Origin: Shewanella sp. NFH-SH190041
Lineage (GTDB): Bacteria; Pseudomonadota; Gammaproteobacteria; Enterobacterales; Shewanellaceae
Assembly: GCF_024363255.1 (NCBI RefSeq)
Contig: NZ_AP026070.1
Coordinates: forward strand, 3,100,001-3,164,000
Direction of reading: 5' to 3'
Length of the DNA: 64,000 nt
Numbering within the stretch: the stretch's first letter is position 1; every line of letters begins with the position of its first letter. Position numbers and translations under genes: made by a program. Positions 19,552 through 27,422 of the stretch are shown here, piece by piece. The notes under the pieces were generated by a model. The model worked only from the letters and a program-made list of their open reading frames with translations. It had not been told where the DNA came from and did no database searches.

Positions 19552-20120
19552 CGGTTATCTCCGTGATAAAAAGATCAGCTCTTGAAAAGAAAACAGATCC
19601 GAAAAGACAAAACTCAGGAACTATATCCGTAGTTAGAGTAAGAATTGTTAATAGTGTGAAAATATGACAATGCTCTAAATCAATTATTTCCAGATCTTGG
19701 AATACGCTATTTCGCACCCTAAAATGAAACATAGAACTACAATGTCGAAGTTATACCGTTACTAAAAGTAACAAGTTATTAGCTTGTTAAGCGCGAAAAT
19801 GAAGAATTTAGGCACGCTACCGCCCGTGGATTATGGCTTCCAGCATGCCCCAGCCCAAGCAACTAATAGCTTAGTTCAAATAAAATTATGCTATATCACT
19901 ATGGTCAGTTATGAAAACCGGTCCATACCATCACATAAGCCACGATATCGTCACATCTATACCTTATACAGCTAAACAAAGTGAAGCTCATTTACCCATA
20001 TGTCACCAATCGGATAGTTCTGAATGCATGCCTACGCCGATATACCGCAACGAAAAACTGCAACTATATTACAACAACTATCCTTATTAGCTAGAAAATA
20101 CTTACAACTACCTTAAGTCC
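19552..20120. other. Leader of the polysaccharide operon, between rfaH and the export gene
   Basis: This 569-base region is the untranslated leader and promoter area for the - strand operon. It contains the ops element at 19813-19824, about 260 bases before the export-gene start. The transcription start must lie upstream of ops (above 19826). Several AT-rich -10-like hexamers occur between 19870 and 19990 but none has a convincing -35. Short frames overlapping the region on both strands look spurious. Confidence 0.65.
19813..19824 (-). promoter_or_regulatory. ops element (RfaH recruitment site) in a JUMPstart-like leader
   Basis: The - strand reads GGCGGTAGCGTG, an exact match to the ops consensus that pauses RNA polymerase and recruits RfaH. 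The sequence just upstream (to about 19850) resembles the JUMPstart context, with GGAAGC and CACGGGCGG. It lies in the leader of the polysaccharide operon, with rfaH itself immediately upstream. Confidence 0.9.
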
Positions 20121-20666
20121 TTATACTTGCGATAACTGAGCTAATGGCACTTTTGTGGATTGTATTTTCCCTAATACCGTCATTAATACTTGACATCGCC
20201 GAGAACCACTTGCCTGCTCAAAAACCCCTTCCAAATCTTTAAAAGGGCCACTGACAAACTTCACTTTTTCACCAGCGGTAAATGTTGGTAATGACAAAGA
20301 ATCATCAAATTGTTTTGTATTTTCAATGGCGGCTTCTGGTGAGTCTATCATGTTTAACTTTTCCTCTTGCCGTCTAAGCGCAAAAACTAAATGGCATAGA
20401 GGTGTCATCTCTTCTCTACAATCAACCAGCTGTGCAACTCCTCGTGTTGCCTTAATTTTTGACACACTGATTACTTTAGGATCAAACTTAGCAAAAATGT
20501 AATTGGGAAATAGTGGGGATTCAACCAGTACTTCTTTGCCCCGCACAATCTTCTTGGCCTTAGCCATAGGAAGGTAAGTGTGTATATTTTGCAGGGTCAA
20601 ATTTTGTTGTGCCCTCGTTTCACTTTTAGGCTTGCAGTACAACAGATACCAAGCATTCATTTGCAA
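20121..20666 (-). CDS. rfaH: Transcription antitermination protein RfaH (NusG paralogue)
   Basis: RfaH binds RNA polymerase paused at ops and suppresses Rho and pause-dependent termination through long, AT-rich operons. The 181-residue protein has an N-terminal NGN domain beginning WYLLYCKPKSE, with SPLFPNYIFAKFD and the ATRGVAQLV region. A C-terminal KOW domain (about 130-175) contains GEKVKFVSGPFKDLEGVFE. Length and spacing fit RfaH rather than general NusG. Two ATGs (20666 and 20660) are possible starts. It lies on the same strand immediately upstream of its probable target. Confidence 0.93.
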   Translation of the reverse strand: MQMNAWYLLYCKPKSETRAQQNLTLQNIHTYLPMAKAKKIVRGKEVLVESPLFPNYIFAKFDPKVISVSKIKATRGVAQLVDCREEMTPLCHLVFALRRQEEKLNMIDSPEAAIENTKQFDDSLSLPTFTAGEKVKFVSGPFKDLEGVFEQASGSRRCQVLMTVLGKIQSTKVPLAQLSQV

Positions 20667-21039
20667 TTCTCAATACTAGATTAATGATAGGATGACGTCC
20701 CTTTGCAATCGCTAATTTTAATAGATTCAAGCATAGATTGAAAGCATCCCATGTAGAGGCTGACATGGTAAGCGCCATACAAAACAACACACTTACAATA
20801 AAATCATATCCATAACAGCAAATATCGATTTGACTTTACATCAATAACGAGGATATATAAGTGACCACATCTATTCTCAATCGCCATTAAATTATAACAA
20901 AATGATACATACAGCTGACTTTAGGGTAAAAGTAGCGATTGTTTGAAAAATCTCCCTATTTAAGTCTTTTGTTATTTGGTGCTGCATCAACTGCATGCCT
21001 TACACAAAACTAGTATGATCAAACTGAAGGTGGATATTC
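20667..21039. other. Divergent intergenic region, rfaH / POT transporter
   Basis: This 373-base region lies between two divergent genes and should hold promoters for both. For the transporter, TATGAT at 21014-21019 is a reasonable -10, with a poor -35 (CTGCAT at 20992) 16 bases upstream. A GAAGGTGG ribosome-binding site precedes the ATG at 21040. For rfaH no clear promoter was recognised. No gene or RNA is evident. Confidence 0.45.
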
Positions 21040-22563
21040 ATGAGCGTCACAAAACCTCCGGGGACCATTCTTGGTCATCCTAAAGGATTATTCCTACTCT
21101 TTACGACCGAACTCTGGGAACGGTTTAGTTATTATGCAATGCGGGCAATTCTAGTACTATATTTGGTCGACCAGGTGGATAAACAAGGTGGCGGAGGTCT
21201 TGGCTGGACTCAAGCTGATGCTTTATCCCTTTATGGCACTTTTACTGCGCTAGTCTATTTGACACCATTGATTGGTGGTTGGTTAGCTGACAATTATCTT
21301 GGTCAACGAAAAGCGATTTATATTGGTGGTGCTCTTATGGCGCTTGGTCAGTTCACACTGGCCACACCGCACGACTTGTTTCCAGGTAATGCTACGGCCA
21401 TATTCTATATCGGTTTAGGCACTCTCATTATCGGTAATGGGCTATTTAAACCCAATATCTCTACTATGGTAGGCGATCTTTATGAAGATGGTGATCATCG
21501 GCGTGATGGCGCTTTTACCATCTTCTATATGGGGATCAATTTAGGTGCCGCATTATCAGGTTTCGTCGTAGCTTGGGCCTATACCCACTTTGGGCATACA
21601 GAAATCATCGATGGGAAAGAACTATTTATCAACAATTGGCAAGCTGGCTTTTTCTGTGCCGGTGTAGGTATGGTGATATCTCTCATTATTCAGTTCCTTT
21701 TTGCCCAAAAACTCCTAGGTGATATCGGTACAGTCCCCGCAGCTAAATTGGAAAAATTGCGTGAGGCTGAACATGGCAATATACGCAAAGAACCGTTGAC
21801 AAAAGAAGAACGTGATCGTATCAAAGTAATCATGGTGATGGGTTTATTCACTATCATTTTCTGGGCAGGTTTCGAGCAAGCCGGCGGCTTAATGAATCTA
21901 TTCACGAATGACTTCACTGACAGAAATATTGGTACTTGGGAAGTACCAACCACATATTTCCAATCTCTTAATGCTATTTTCATTGTGTTATTTGCACCTG
22001 TGATAGCATCAATCTGGATACGACTAGGTAGCAAAGAACCAAACTCTCCGGTCAAATTTGCCTTGGGCTTATTTTTACTTGCCGTCGGTTTTCTTTTTAT
22101 GATCGGCGCCGTAGTTGAAATGGATGGCAACCCAACAAACAAGTCAAGTATGTGGTGGCTGGTTGGAGCCTATTTTTTTCATACTATGGGAGAATTATGC
22201 CTCTCACCAATTGGTCTCTCGATGGTGACAAAACTTGCCCCCCTTCGTATAGCCTCTTTGATGATGGGAGCTTGGTTCCTCTTCATTGCAGCAGCAAATA
22301 AAGTAGCTGGCGTTGTCGGTTCATTTATTGGACATGGTGGCGCGAAAGAAGAGCAATTAGCTAATGCAATGGCTATCTTTTCTGGAATTGCCATTACAGC
22401 AGTGATATCCGGCATTATTCTTTATTTTATGGCCGATAAATTAGTTGATTGGATGCACGGTGCCGAAGGTAATATACATCCTTCTGAAGAGGAGGTTTTA
22501 GAAAGTGAAATTGCCATTACAGGGGAGCATGAAGCAATAGCAAAACATATGCCTAAACTATAA
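21040..22563 (+). CDS. POT-family proton-dependent oligopeptide transporter
   Basis: A 507-residue inner-membrane transporter of the POT/PTR family, taking up di- and tripeptides with protons. The signature E-x-x-E-R-F is at residues 24-29 (ELWERFSYY), where the two Glu and Arg couple protons to transport. Also present are LTPLIGGWLADNYLGQRKAI, NGLFKPNISTMVGDLY and FTIFYMGINLGA. About 14 membrane segments are expected from length and hydropathy. It is monocistronic between an upstream promoter region and a bidirectional terminator. Confidence 0.95.
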   Translation: MSVTKPPGTILGHPKGLFLLFTTELWERFSYYAMRAILVLYLVDQVDKQGGGGLGWTQADALSLYGTFTALVYLTPLIGGWLADNYLGQRKAIYIGGALMALGQFTLATPHDLFPGNATAIFYIGLGTLIIGNGLFKPNISTMVGDLYEDGDHRRDGAFTIFYMGINLGAALSGFVVAWAYTHFGHTEIIDGKELFINNWQAGFFCAGVGMVISLIIQFLFAQKLLGDIGTVPAAKLEKLREAEHGNIRKEPLTKEERDRIKVIMVMGLFTIIFWAGFEQAGGLMNLFTNDFTDRNIGTWEVPTTYFQSLNAIFIVLFAPVIASIWIRLGSKEPNSPVKFALGLFLLAVGFLFMIGAVVEMDGNPTNKSSMWWLVGAYFFHTMGELCLSPIGLSMVTKLAPLRIASLMMGAWFLFIAAANKVAGVVGSFIGHGGAKEEQLANAMAIFSGIAITAVISGIILYFMADKLVDWMHGAEGNIHPSEEEVLESEIAITGEHEAIAKHMPKL

Positions 22564-22571
22564 AGGCATAA

Positions 22572-22599
22572 AATGAAGCCGTTGAGCGACGGCTTCATT
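22572..22599. terminator. Bidirectional terminator
   Basis: A perfect 11-bp stem, AATGAAGCCGT (22572-22582) and ACGGCTTCATT (22589-22599), with a 6-base loop lies between the convergent transporter and rssB-like genes. Confidence 0.75.
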
Positions 22600-22613
22600 C
22601 TAACAATATACAA

Positions 22614-23720
22614 CTATAGCCTCTCTAATTTAATGATTATTTCAGAGCTAGAAGAATGATTTTTACTCTTTTCATCAAACCTATTTACTAAATTATTAAC
22701 ATCAACACCTGAAAATAAATAAATATCTTTCGCCTCCACCCAAATATCTTCATTAACTAAGCTTTTCTCAGTAGAAAATGATTTTTGGGGTAGCATACGA
22801 TCAAATCCACTATTTTTATTTACTATAGAAATATTATTTTTTGATGTTATATATAAATTAATTTTATTACTTGAACTGAGACTATTCAATTTCTTCTCTC
22901 TGAGATTAATTATAGTCACTAATATTTCAACAGCGAAATCCATCTCAGAGTTTAAAACTATCTCATCAATATAAGATTTTATTTCATTAAGCCTATCAAT
23001 TGGAGTTTTATTATAACCATAAAATCTAGTACAGTAATCATTAATAGCGCTTTTAATGATTAAAGATACAATAGGGACTTGATTATTTTTTGGTGAAAAT
23101 TTTGCAATATAAATCAAGATGTTATCATCATCTAATTGCAAGTAATCGAATGAAAAATCACTGATTTCAAAGTCATATGATAATTTATAACTCAATACAG
23201 TGTTATTAATCCTTAAATTATTTTGCGGATAAAGCTGAAGCTGAATACCTTTGGCGATATCTGGGCTTTTATCAATTACAGCTAAAGTCTCAAGTAACTC
23301 CTCTTTCGCCAACTGACCATAATCAAATGAACTATCTGTAGTTTTTTGAGATAATATCCCTTGTTTAATAGCTCGCTCAACCTCAAACAAATCTTTTACT
23401 GGTTTAACTAAAAAATCAGATGCCCCAAGCTGCAAAGAAGAAACGACATCGGCCATATTATCATTTCCAGAAATAACAACAGCAGGAGTTTCAGGCTTAA
23501 TCACCTTAATCTCTTGTAACATCCCCAGACCATCGAGATAAGGCATCGATAAGTCAGCTACTACAATATCAACACAGCATTGTGTAAAAACCTGAATTCC
23601 TTGTAAACCATTAGCAGCAAAAAATACTTCAGCGCCTCTTTGACGTAAAAAATTGACCAACAGCGCTCGAAATATAGGATCATCCTCAACAACAAGAATC
23701 GAAGTTCCAATTAATGCCAT
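22614..23720 (-). CDS. rssB: RssB-like response regulator
   Basis: A 368-residue protein with an N-terminal receiver domain (about 7-125; phospho-acceptor D56, conserved K106) and a C-terminal domain. The blocks ILVVEDDPIFRALL and ISGNDNMADVVSSLQLG...LVKPVKDL match E. coli RssB closely. The C-terminal part (about 150-368) has the outline of the degenerate PP2C-like domain of RssB, starting near AKGIQLQLYPQ. RssB delivers sigma S to ClpXP; that role here is inferred. The C-terminal half is AT-rich and diverged. The gene follows mlaA by 34 bases, so co-transcription is likely. Confidence 0.78.
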   Translation of the reverse strand: MALIGTSILVVEDDPIFRALLVNFLRQRGAEVFFAANGLQGIQVFTQCCVDIVVADLSMPYLDGLGMLQEIKVIKPETPAVVISGNDNMADVVSSLQLGASDFLVKPVKDLFEVERAIKQGILSQKTTDSSFDYGQLAKEELLETLAVIDKSPDIAKGIQLQLYPQNNLRINNTVLSYKLSYDFEISDFSFDYLQLDDDNILIYIAKFSPKNNQVPIVSLIIKSAINDYCTRFYGYNKTPIDRLNEIKSYIDEIVLNSEMDFAVEILVTIINLREKKLNSLSSSNKINLYITSKNNISIVNKNSGFDRMLPQKSFSTEKSLVNEDIWVEAKDIYLFSGVDVNNLVNRFDEKSKNHSSSSEIIIKLERL

Positions 23721-23754
23721 AAGCCATCCTTCGCACTACTTCTCGAAATAATAA

Positions 23755-24528
23755 TTAGTCCAATTGCTCAAGATACTCATCCAGCAATTCGTCACTATTA
23801 TCCTGTTTAATCGGCATATTCCCATCATATACTTTGTAATCCATATGCTGGAGATAAGCATCCTTTACAAACGTATATGGGTCAAGCGCATTATCAACTA
23901 AGCGTTCCTGGTCAATTGCTTCTGCTCTTTTATTCAGATTTTTAACACCCCATTTCAACACAGACTGTGCAAACGTAAACTCAGATAAAGGGAAATACAG
24001 GCTATCCACCCAATCTGAAGCCAGTTCCCGAGTCACATGCGGCCCAAAAAACGGTGCCATAATATACGGCCCATTAGGAACGCCATAATAACCAAGCACT
24101 TCATTGAAATCATCTTGTTTACGGTGCATTCCCATCATATCGGCAACATCCACTAAGCCTACCAAGCCAATTGTTGAATTAACAAGAAAGCGTCCCCCCG
24201 CATTTGCAGCCCAGCCCCACTTTCCCTGTAGCGTATTATTAACGACACTTGCAGGCTCTTCGAGATTATCAATAAAATTGTTCAGACCATTTTTGACTGG
24301 CGAAGGAACATAATCAGCATAAGAATGCGCTACAGGCCGATAGATATAATGATCAAGATAGTGATAATTGAAATCCCACATACTGCGGTTAAAGCTCTCA
24401 AAGGGATCCCTTGGATCGTTATAAACAACCTTTGCTTTTGTCGTTATCGTATTATCATCTGCACTTTTGGCATCAACCATGCCAACTAAACTAAACCAGA
24501 CATACAGCACTATCAATATTTGCTTCAT
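23755..24528 (-). CDS. mlaA: MlaA/VacJ family protein, without lipobox
   Basis: MlaA sits in the outer membrane and removes misplaced phospholipids from the outer leaflet, passing them to MlaC. The 257-residue protein has the family blocks DPFESFNRSMWDFNYHYLD, YRPVAHSYADYVP, NLEEPASVVNNTLQG and LGYYGVPNGPYIMAPFFGP. The N-terminal signal peptide appears to end at VDA-KS and there is no cysteine anywhere in the protein, so it cannot be a classical lipoprotein. No mla transporter genes are nearby. Three 17-base tandem repeats lie upstream. Confidence 0.93.
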   Translation of the reverse strand: MKQILIVLYVWFSLVGMVDAKSADDNTITTKAKVVYNDPRDPFESFNRSMWDFNYHYLDHYIYRPVAHSYADYVPSPVKNGLNNFIDNLEEPASVVNNTLQGKWGWAANAGGRFLVNSTIGLVGLVDVADMMGMHRKQDDFNEVLGYYGVPNGPYIMAPFFGPHVTRELASDWVDSLYFPLSEFTFAQSVLKWGVKNLNKRAEAIDQERLVDNALDPYTFVKDAYLQHMDYKVYDGNMPIKQDNSDELLDEYLEQLD

Positions 24529-24608
24529 ATCATTCTCAATCGCACTTCCTGCGGCACAGCAACTACCCGAATTTTTTGATTACATCACTATAACAAAACT
24601 GATTGATA

Positions 24609-24659
24609 ACGTCTCCGCCCATTAAGCGTCTACGCCCATTAAGCGTCTACGCCTATTGG
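24609..24659. repeat. Three tandem copies of a 17-base unit
   Basis: Three head-to-tail copies of a 17-base unit, ACGTCTCCGCCCATTAA, GCGTCTACGCCCATTAA and GCGTCTACGCCTATTGG, lie 81 bases upstream of the MlaA start. Copies 1 and 2 differ at two positions and copies 2 and 3 at three. No gene overlaps them. Confidence 0.85.
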
Positions 24660-24786
24660 GAAGATTCATCATTCAATGTCAGCATGACAAAGCGTCAGAA
24701 AATTGAATACTTATTTATATGCTAAAAATCAATGCCATAAAAGAAGTTCAAAATCAGTCGAGATAGGAGTTTAGTGAAATTTAGGC

Positions 24787-24812
24787 AATAAAAAAGACGT
24801 CCGAAGACGTCT
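24787..24812 (-). terminator. Terminator of the tmRNA gene
   Basis: On the - strand a GACGTC/GACGTC stem with a TTCG tetraloop is followed by six Ts (24790-24795). This is a textbook intrinsic terminator 14 bases beyond the tmRNA 3' end. Confidence 0.85.
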
Positions 24813-24825
24813 CTTTTATCAGGTT

Positions 24826-25207
24826 TGGTGGAGGCGGCGGGATTTGAACCCGCGTCCGAAAAACCTACGCTCAAGGCGCTACATGCTTAGTCTCTCTTTT
24901 GTTTAACCAATCAACCTCCGAAAGACAGGATTTTAATTGGTGAGTCCGGTACTGTTTCGCGGTTCACCCCCGAACAAGGTTCCCTCGCTAGCATCATGTT
25001 AGATGACCATCAGATTCCACTACCCATGTGCTAAGCATGTGGCTGATGGGGAGATCTAGCCGATTAGGGCTAGAATTATGCTGCTAGAGCAACTCCGTTG
25101 TAGTTATCGTCGTTTGCAACTATAACTGTGCGGCTTTTAACGAGGCCAACCGCCCCTCGGCATGCTCCCGGAGTTTCGCGAATCCCGTCGAATCCAGAAT
25201 CGCCCCC
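24826..25207 (-). ncRNA. ssrA: Transfer-messenger RNA (tmRNA)
   Basis: tmRNA rescues stalled ribosomes with SmpB by acting as tRNA-Ala and then as a short message. The 5' end on the - strand reads GGGGGCGATTCTGGATTCG and the 3' end is ...CCGCCTCCACCA, which pair as the acceptor stem. The T-arm GGGTTCAAATCCC-type sequence lies at about 24838-24855. The tag message runs from 25117 to 25079 with a TAA at 25076-25078 and encodes ANDDNYNGVALAA, 13 codons rather than the 10 of E. coli. smpB lies just upstream on the same strand. Confidence 0.97.
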
Positions 25208-25300
25208 AAGATGTAAATCATTGTAATGCTAAAGCTGAATAATACCAAGCATGTTTTAGCCCGGCTTAAATCAACTGCCTGAATTATCGGCAGTTGCTAA

Positions 25301-25789
25301 TTATTTGTTCTTCATTACTCGGGCTTTTTCAATTGCCCACTCTCGCTGTTTAGTATCTTCACGTTTATCGTGATCTTTTTTACCTTTACCCAGCCCGATT
25401 TCCACCTTAACCCAGGAACCTTTTCCCCAGTACATGGAAATCGCCACAATAGCATAGCCTTGCCGTTCAACCAGCCCCGCCAAGCGATCCAGTTCTCGAC
25501 GATTTAGCAATAACTTTCTTGCCCGAGTCGGATCTGCCACTACATGAGTCGATGCCGTGTTCAATGGCGTGATATTGCAGTTATACATATAAGCTTCGCC
25601 ATTTTTAACCATTACGAAGCTCTCAGACAGGTTTATTTTACCAGCCCGGATTGATTTTACTTCCCACCCCATCAGGGACAGGCCCGCTTCCAGCTTTTCA
25701 TCAAAACGATATTCAAACGTCGCCCGTTTATTGCGAGCTATCGTTGCTGGTGCATTTTTTGCGGATTTTTTGGAATTTTTCTTAGCCAT
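25301..25789 (-). CDS. smpB: SsrA-binding protein SmpB
   Basis: SmpB binds tmRNA and places its tRNA-like part in the ribosomal A site. The 162-residue form starting at the ATG at 25789 (MAKKNSKK) matches the family; the frame extends ten codons upstream without family resemblance. The OB-fold core starts with [29 protein letters not shown], with MYNCNITPL and the basic C-terminal tail [18 protein letters not shown]. It directly precedes ssrA on the - strand. Confidence 0.96.
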   Translation of the reverse strand: MAKKNSKKSAKNAPATIARNKRATFEYRFDEKLEAGLSLMGWEVKSIRAGKINLSESFVMVKNGEAYMYNCNITPLNTASTHVVADPTRARKLLLNRRELDRLAGLVERQGYAIVAISMYWGKGSWVKVEIGLGKGKKDHDKREDTKQREWAIEKARVMKNK

Positions 25790-25982
25790 AGGCCCGTCAT
25801 TATACGCTGAGGTAGTCAATTTGGAATTGTCTATTTATCACTTTTTCTTGTCATGTCAACCCAATGCTGTTTTTTTATCCACCTCTTAGCACAACATCGC
25901 CACTTCATAGGTTTATAAGTTCGACGATGATACAATACTCCGCAAATCGATACGAATAATGTTAATGCGGGATTATTTCTGA

Positions 25983-26417
25983 ATGCCGAAAATCAGCCGT
26001 CAGGTACTGGTGCGTTTCAGTGCCCAACAAATGTTTGATTTAGTTAATGATGTCGAATCATACCCCCAATTTCTTCCAGGCTGTTCTGGGGGAGAAATTT
26101 TGGAAAGCAGCACCGAACATATGCTAGCCAGAGTCGATATTAGTAAAGCCGGAATAGCAAAATCTTTCACCACGCGAAATCGTCTCATTCCGGGAAAATT
26201 AATTCAACTAACACTGGAAAAAGGTCCCTTTAAATTTCTTCAGGGACAATGGCAATTTACAGCTTTGACGGATGATGCCTGTAAAATTGAATTCGAATTA
26301 GAGTTTGAATTTTCCAACTCTCTGGCAGCAATGGCTTTTGGAAAAATTTTTCAGGAATTAGTCGCCGCGATGGTAACAGCTTTTACAGAAAGGGCAAAAA
26401 TTATATATGCCAAATGA
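25983..26417 (+). CDS. ratA: RatA family (START-like) protein
   Basis: A 144-residue START/polyketide-cyclase-like protein. The N-terminus SRQVLVRFSAQQMFDLVNDVESYPQFLPGC and the FTTRNRL, GPFKFLQGQWQF blocks match the RatA/YfjG family. In E. coli RatA was described as inhibiting 70S ribosome formation; homologues are related to coenzyme Q-binding Coq10. It overlaps the rnfH gene by 11 bases and is divergent from smpB, as in many gammaproteobacteria. Which of the two described roles holds here cannot be read from the sequence. Confidence 0.9.
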   Translation: MPKISRQVLVRFSAQQMFDLVNDVESYPQFLPGCSGGEILESSTEHMLARVDISKAGIAKSFTTRNRLIPGKLIQLTLEKGPFKFLQGQWQFTALTDDACKIEFELEFEFSNSLAAMAFGKIFQELVAAMVTAFTERAKIIYAK

Positions 26418-26715
26418 ACATGACAAATTTGCCGTAGATGTTATTTATGCGCAATCAGATAAGCAAAAAATTATCACGATTAATGTGACACCGGAGACGA
26501 CCTTTATTGAGGCTGTTCGTCAAAGCCAGATGCAAGCATTTTATCCTGATCTTGATCTGGACACCGTTAAGTTAGGCACATACAGCCGATTAGCCAAGCA
26601 TGATGAAATACTACAACCAGGTATGCGAGTCGAAATCTATCGACCATTAATCGCCGATCCTAAAGATGCTCGTCGGCGCAGGGCAGAAAGAGCCAAAGCC
26701 GACAAAGATGCCTGA
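26407..26715 (+). CDS. rnfH: RnfH family (RatB) ubiquitin-like protein
   Basis: A 102-residue protein of the RnfH/RatB family with a beta-grasp, ubiquitin-like fold. Typical are the N-terminal strand FAVDVIYAQSDKQ, TFIEAVRQS and the conserved block VKLGTYSRLAKHDEILQPGMRVEIYRPL, then a basic tail DPKDARRRRAERAK. It overlaps ratA by 11 bases, so the two are translationally coupled. Biochemical function is not established. Confidence 0.9.
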   Translation: MPNEHDKFAVDVIYAQSDKQKIITINVTPETTFIEAVRQSQMQAFYPDLDLDTVKLGTYSRLAKHDEILQPGMRVEIYRPLIADPKDARRRRAERAKADKDA

Positions 26716-26743
26716 CATCGCTTAATACCTCATAGCCACACAT

Positions 26744-26772
26744 AATTAAGCCCGTAGTTTACGGGCTTAATT
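26744..26772. terminator. Bidirectional terminator
   Basis: A 12-bp stem, AATTAAGCCCGT (26744-26755) and ACGGGCTTAATT (26761-26772), lies between the convergent rnfH and bamE genes and is followed by a T-rich run on the + strand. Confidence 0.8.
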
Positions 26773-26775
26773 GTT

Positions 26776-27270
26776 TTATTCCTGATCAATTTTCTGCTGC
26801 TGAGAAAGCGGTTTTTGCTCTTCAACGAGAGGTTTTGCCTCTGGGCGAGTTTCAGGTAATAGTGGCTCCTGAGGTTGGGCAGCGCCTCCTGGTAATGAAC
26901 TTTGCTCCAATGGCACATTAAATTCTGGGCTCAAGGCATAATCACCATCAACACTCGCCAGATGGTCACCATTAAAATGTAAAATCAATTCCTTATGGGT
27001 AATACTAGCATCGCGGCCACTTTTGAAGTGGTAAACGTAATACCAAGTATCATCAGCAAAACTATCACGTAATACTGGTCGGCCCAGAATATAATCCACC
27101 TGTTCTTTGGTCATATCAATTCGGAGTTTTTCAACCTGTTGCGGCTCCATATAGTTGCCCTGAGGAACATCCGGCTTATATACCAACCAGTCAAAAACAC
27201 TACATGCACTGAGTGAGAAAGACAGCGCGACAACACCCAGCAGGGTAACAGCTTGCTTTTTATTGATCAT
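26776..27270 (-). CDS. bamE: Outer membrane assembly lipoprotein BamE
   Basis: BamE is a lipoprotein of the BAM complex, which inserts beta-barrel proteins in the outer membrane. The 164-residue precursor has a signal peptide ending in the lipobox LSAC, with lipidated C23. The SmpA/OmlA core has YKPDVPQGNY, IDMTKEQVDYILGRPVLRD and DTWYYVYHF. The C-terminal third is a longer Pro/Gln/Glu-rich tail than in E. coli BamE (113 residues). It is convergent with ratA-rnfH. Confidence 0.94.
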   Translation of the reverse strand: MINKKQAVTLLGVVALSFSLSACSVFDWLVYKPDVPQGNYMEPQQVEKLRIDMTKEQVDYILGRPVLRDSFADDTWYYVYHFKSGRDASITHKELILHFNGDHLASVDGDYALSPEFNVPLEQSSLPGGAAQPQEPLLPETRPEAKPLVEEQKPLSQQQKIDQE

Positions 27271-27422
27271 TATTTCTGCTACTTATTTGAAATCTATCGT
27301 TATCATACCCAAGGCTGAAGCAAAGTGACAGCACCTAACTCATTAGCAAAGCAATACCATCAATTCTCATCAAAAAAACGGCCTCATAAAAACTCAAGCA
27401 CAACCATATTTACAAACTGATG

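Noticed and set aside
19784..19975. 63-codon + strand frame over the ops element
   Set aside because: No ribosome-binding site or resemblance to a known protein; the region is better explained as the untranslated leader of the - strand operon.
21690..22142. 150-codon - strand frame inside the POT transporter gene
   Set aside because: Antisense to the conserved transporter coding sequence; no ribosome-binding site or recognisable domain.
24529..24825. Possible integration site at the tmRNA 3' end
   Set aside because: The 3' end of ssrA is a common attachment site, but no integrase, duplicated 3' end or foreign genes are present; mlaA follows directly.
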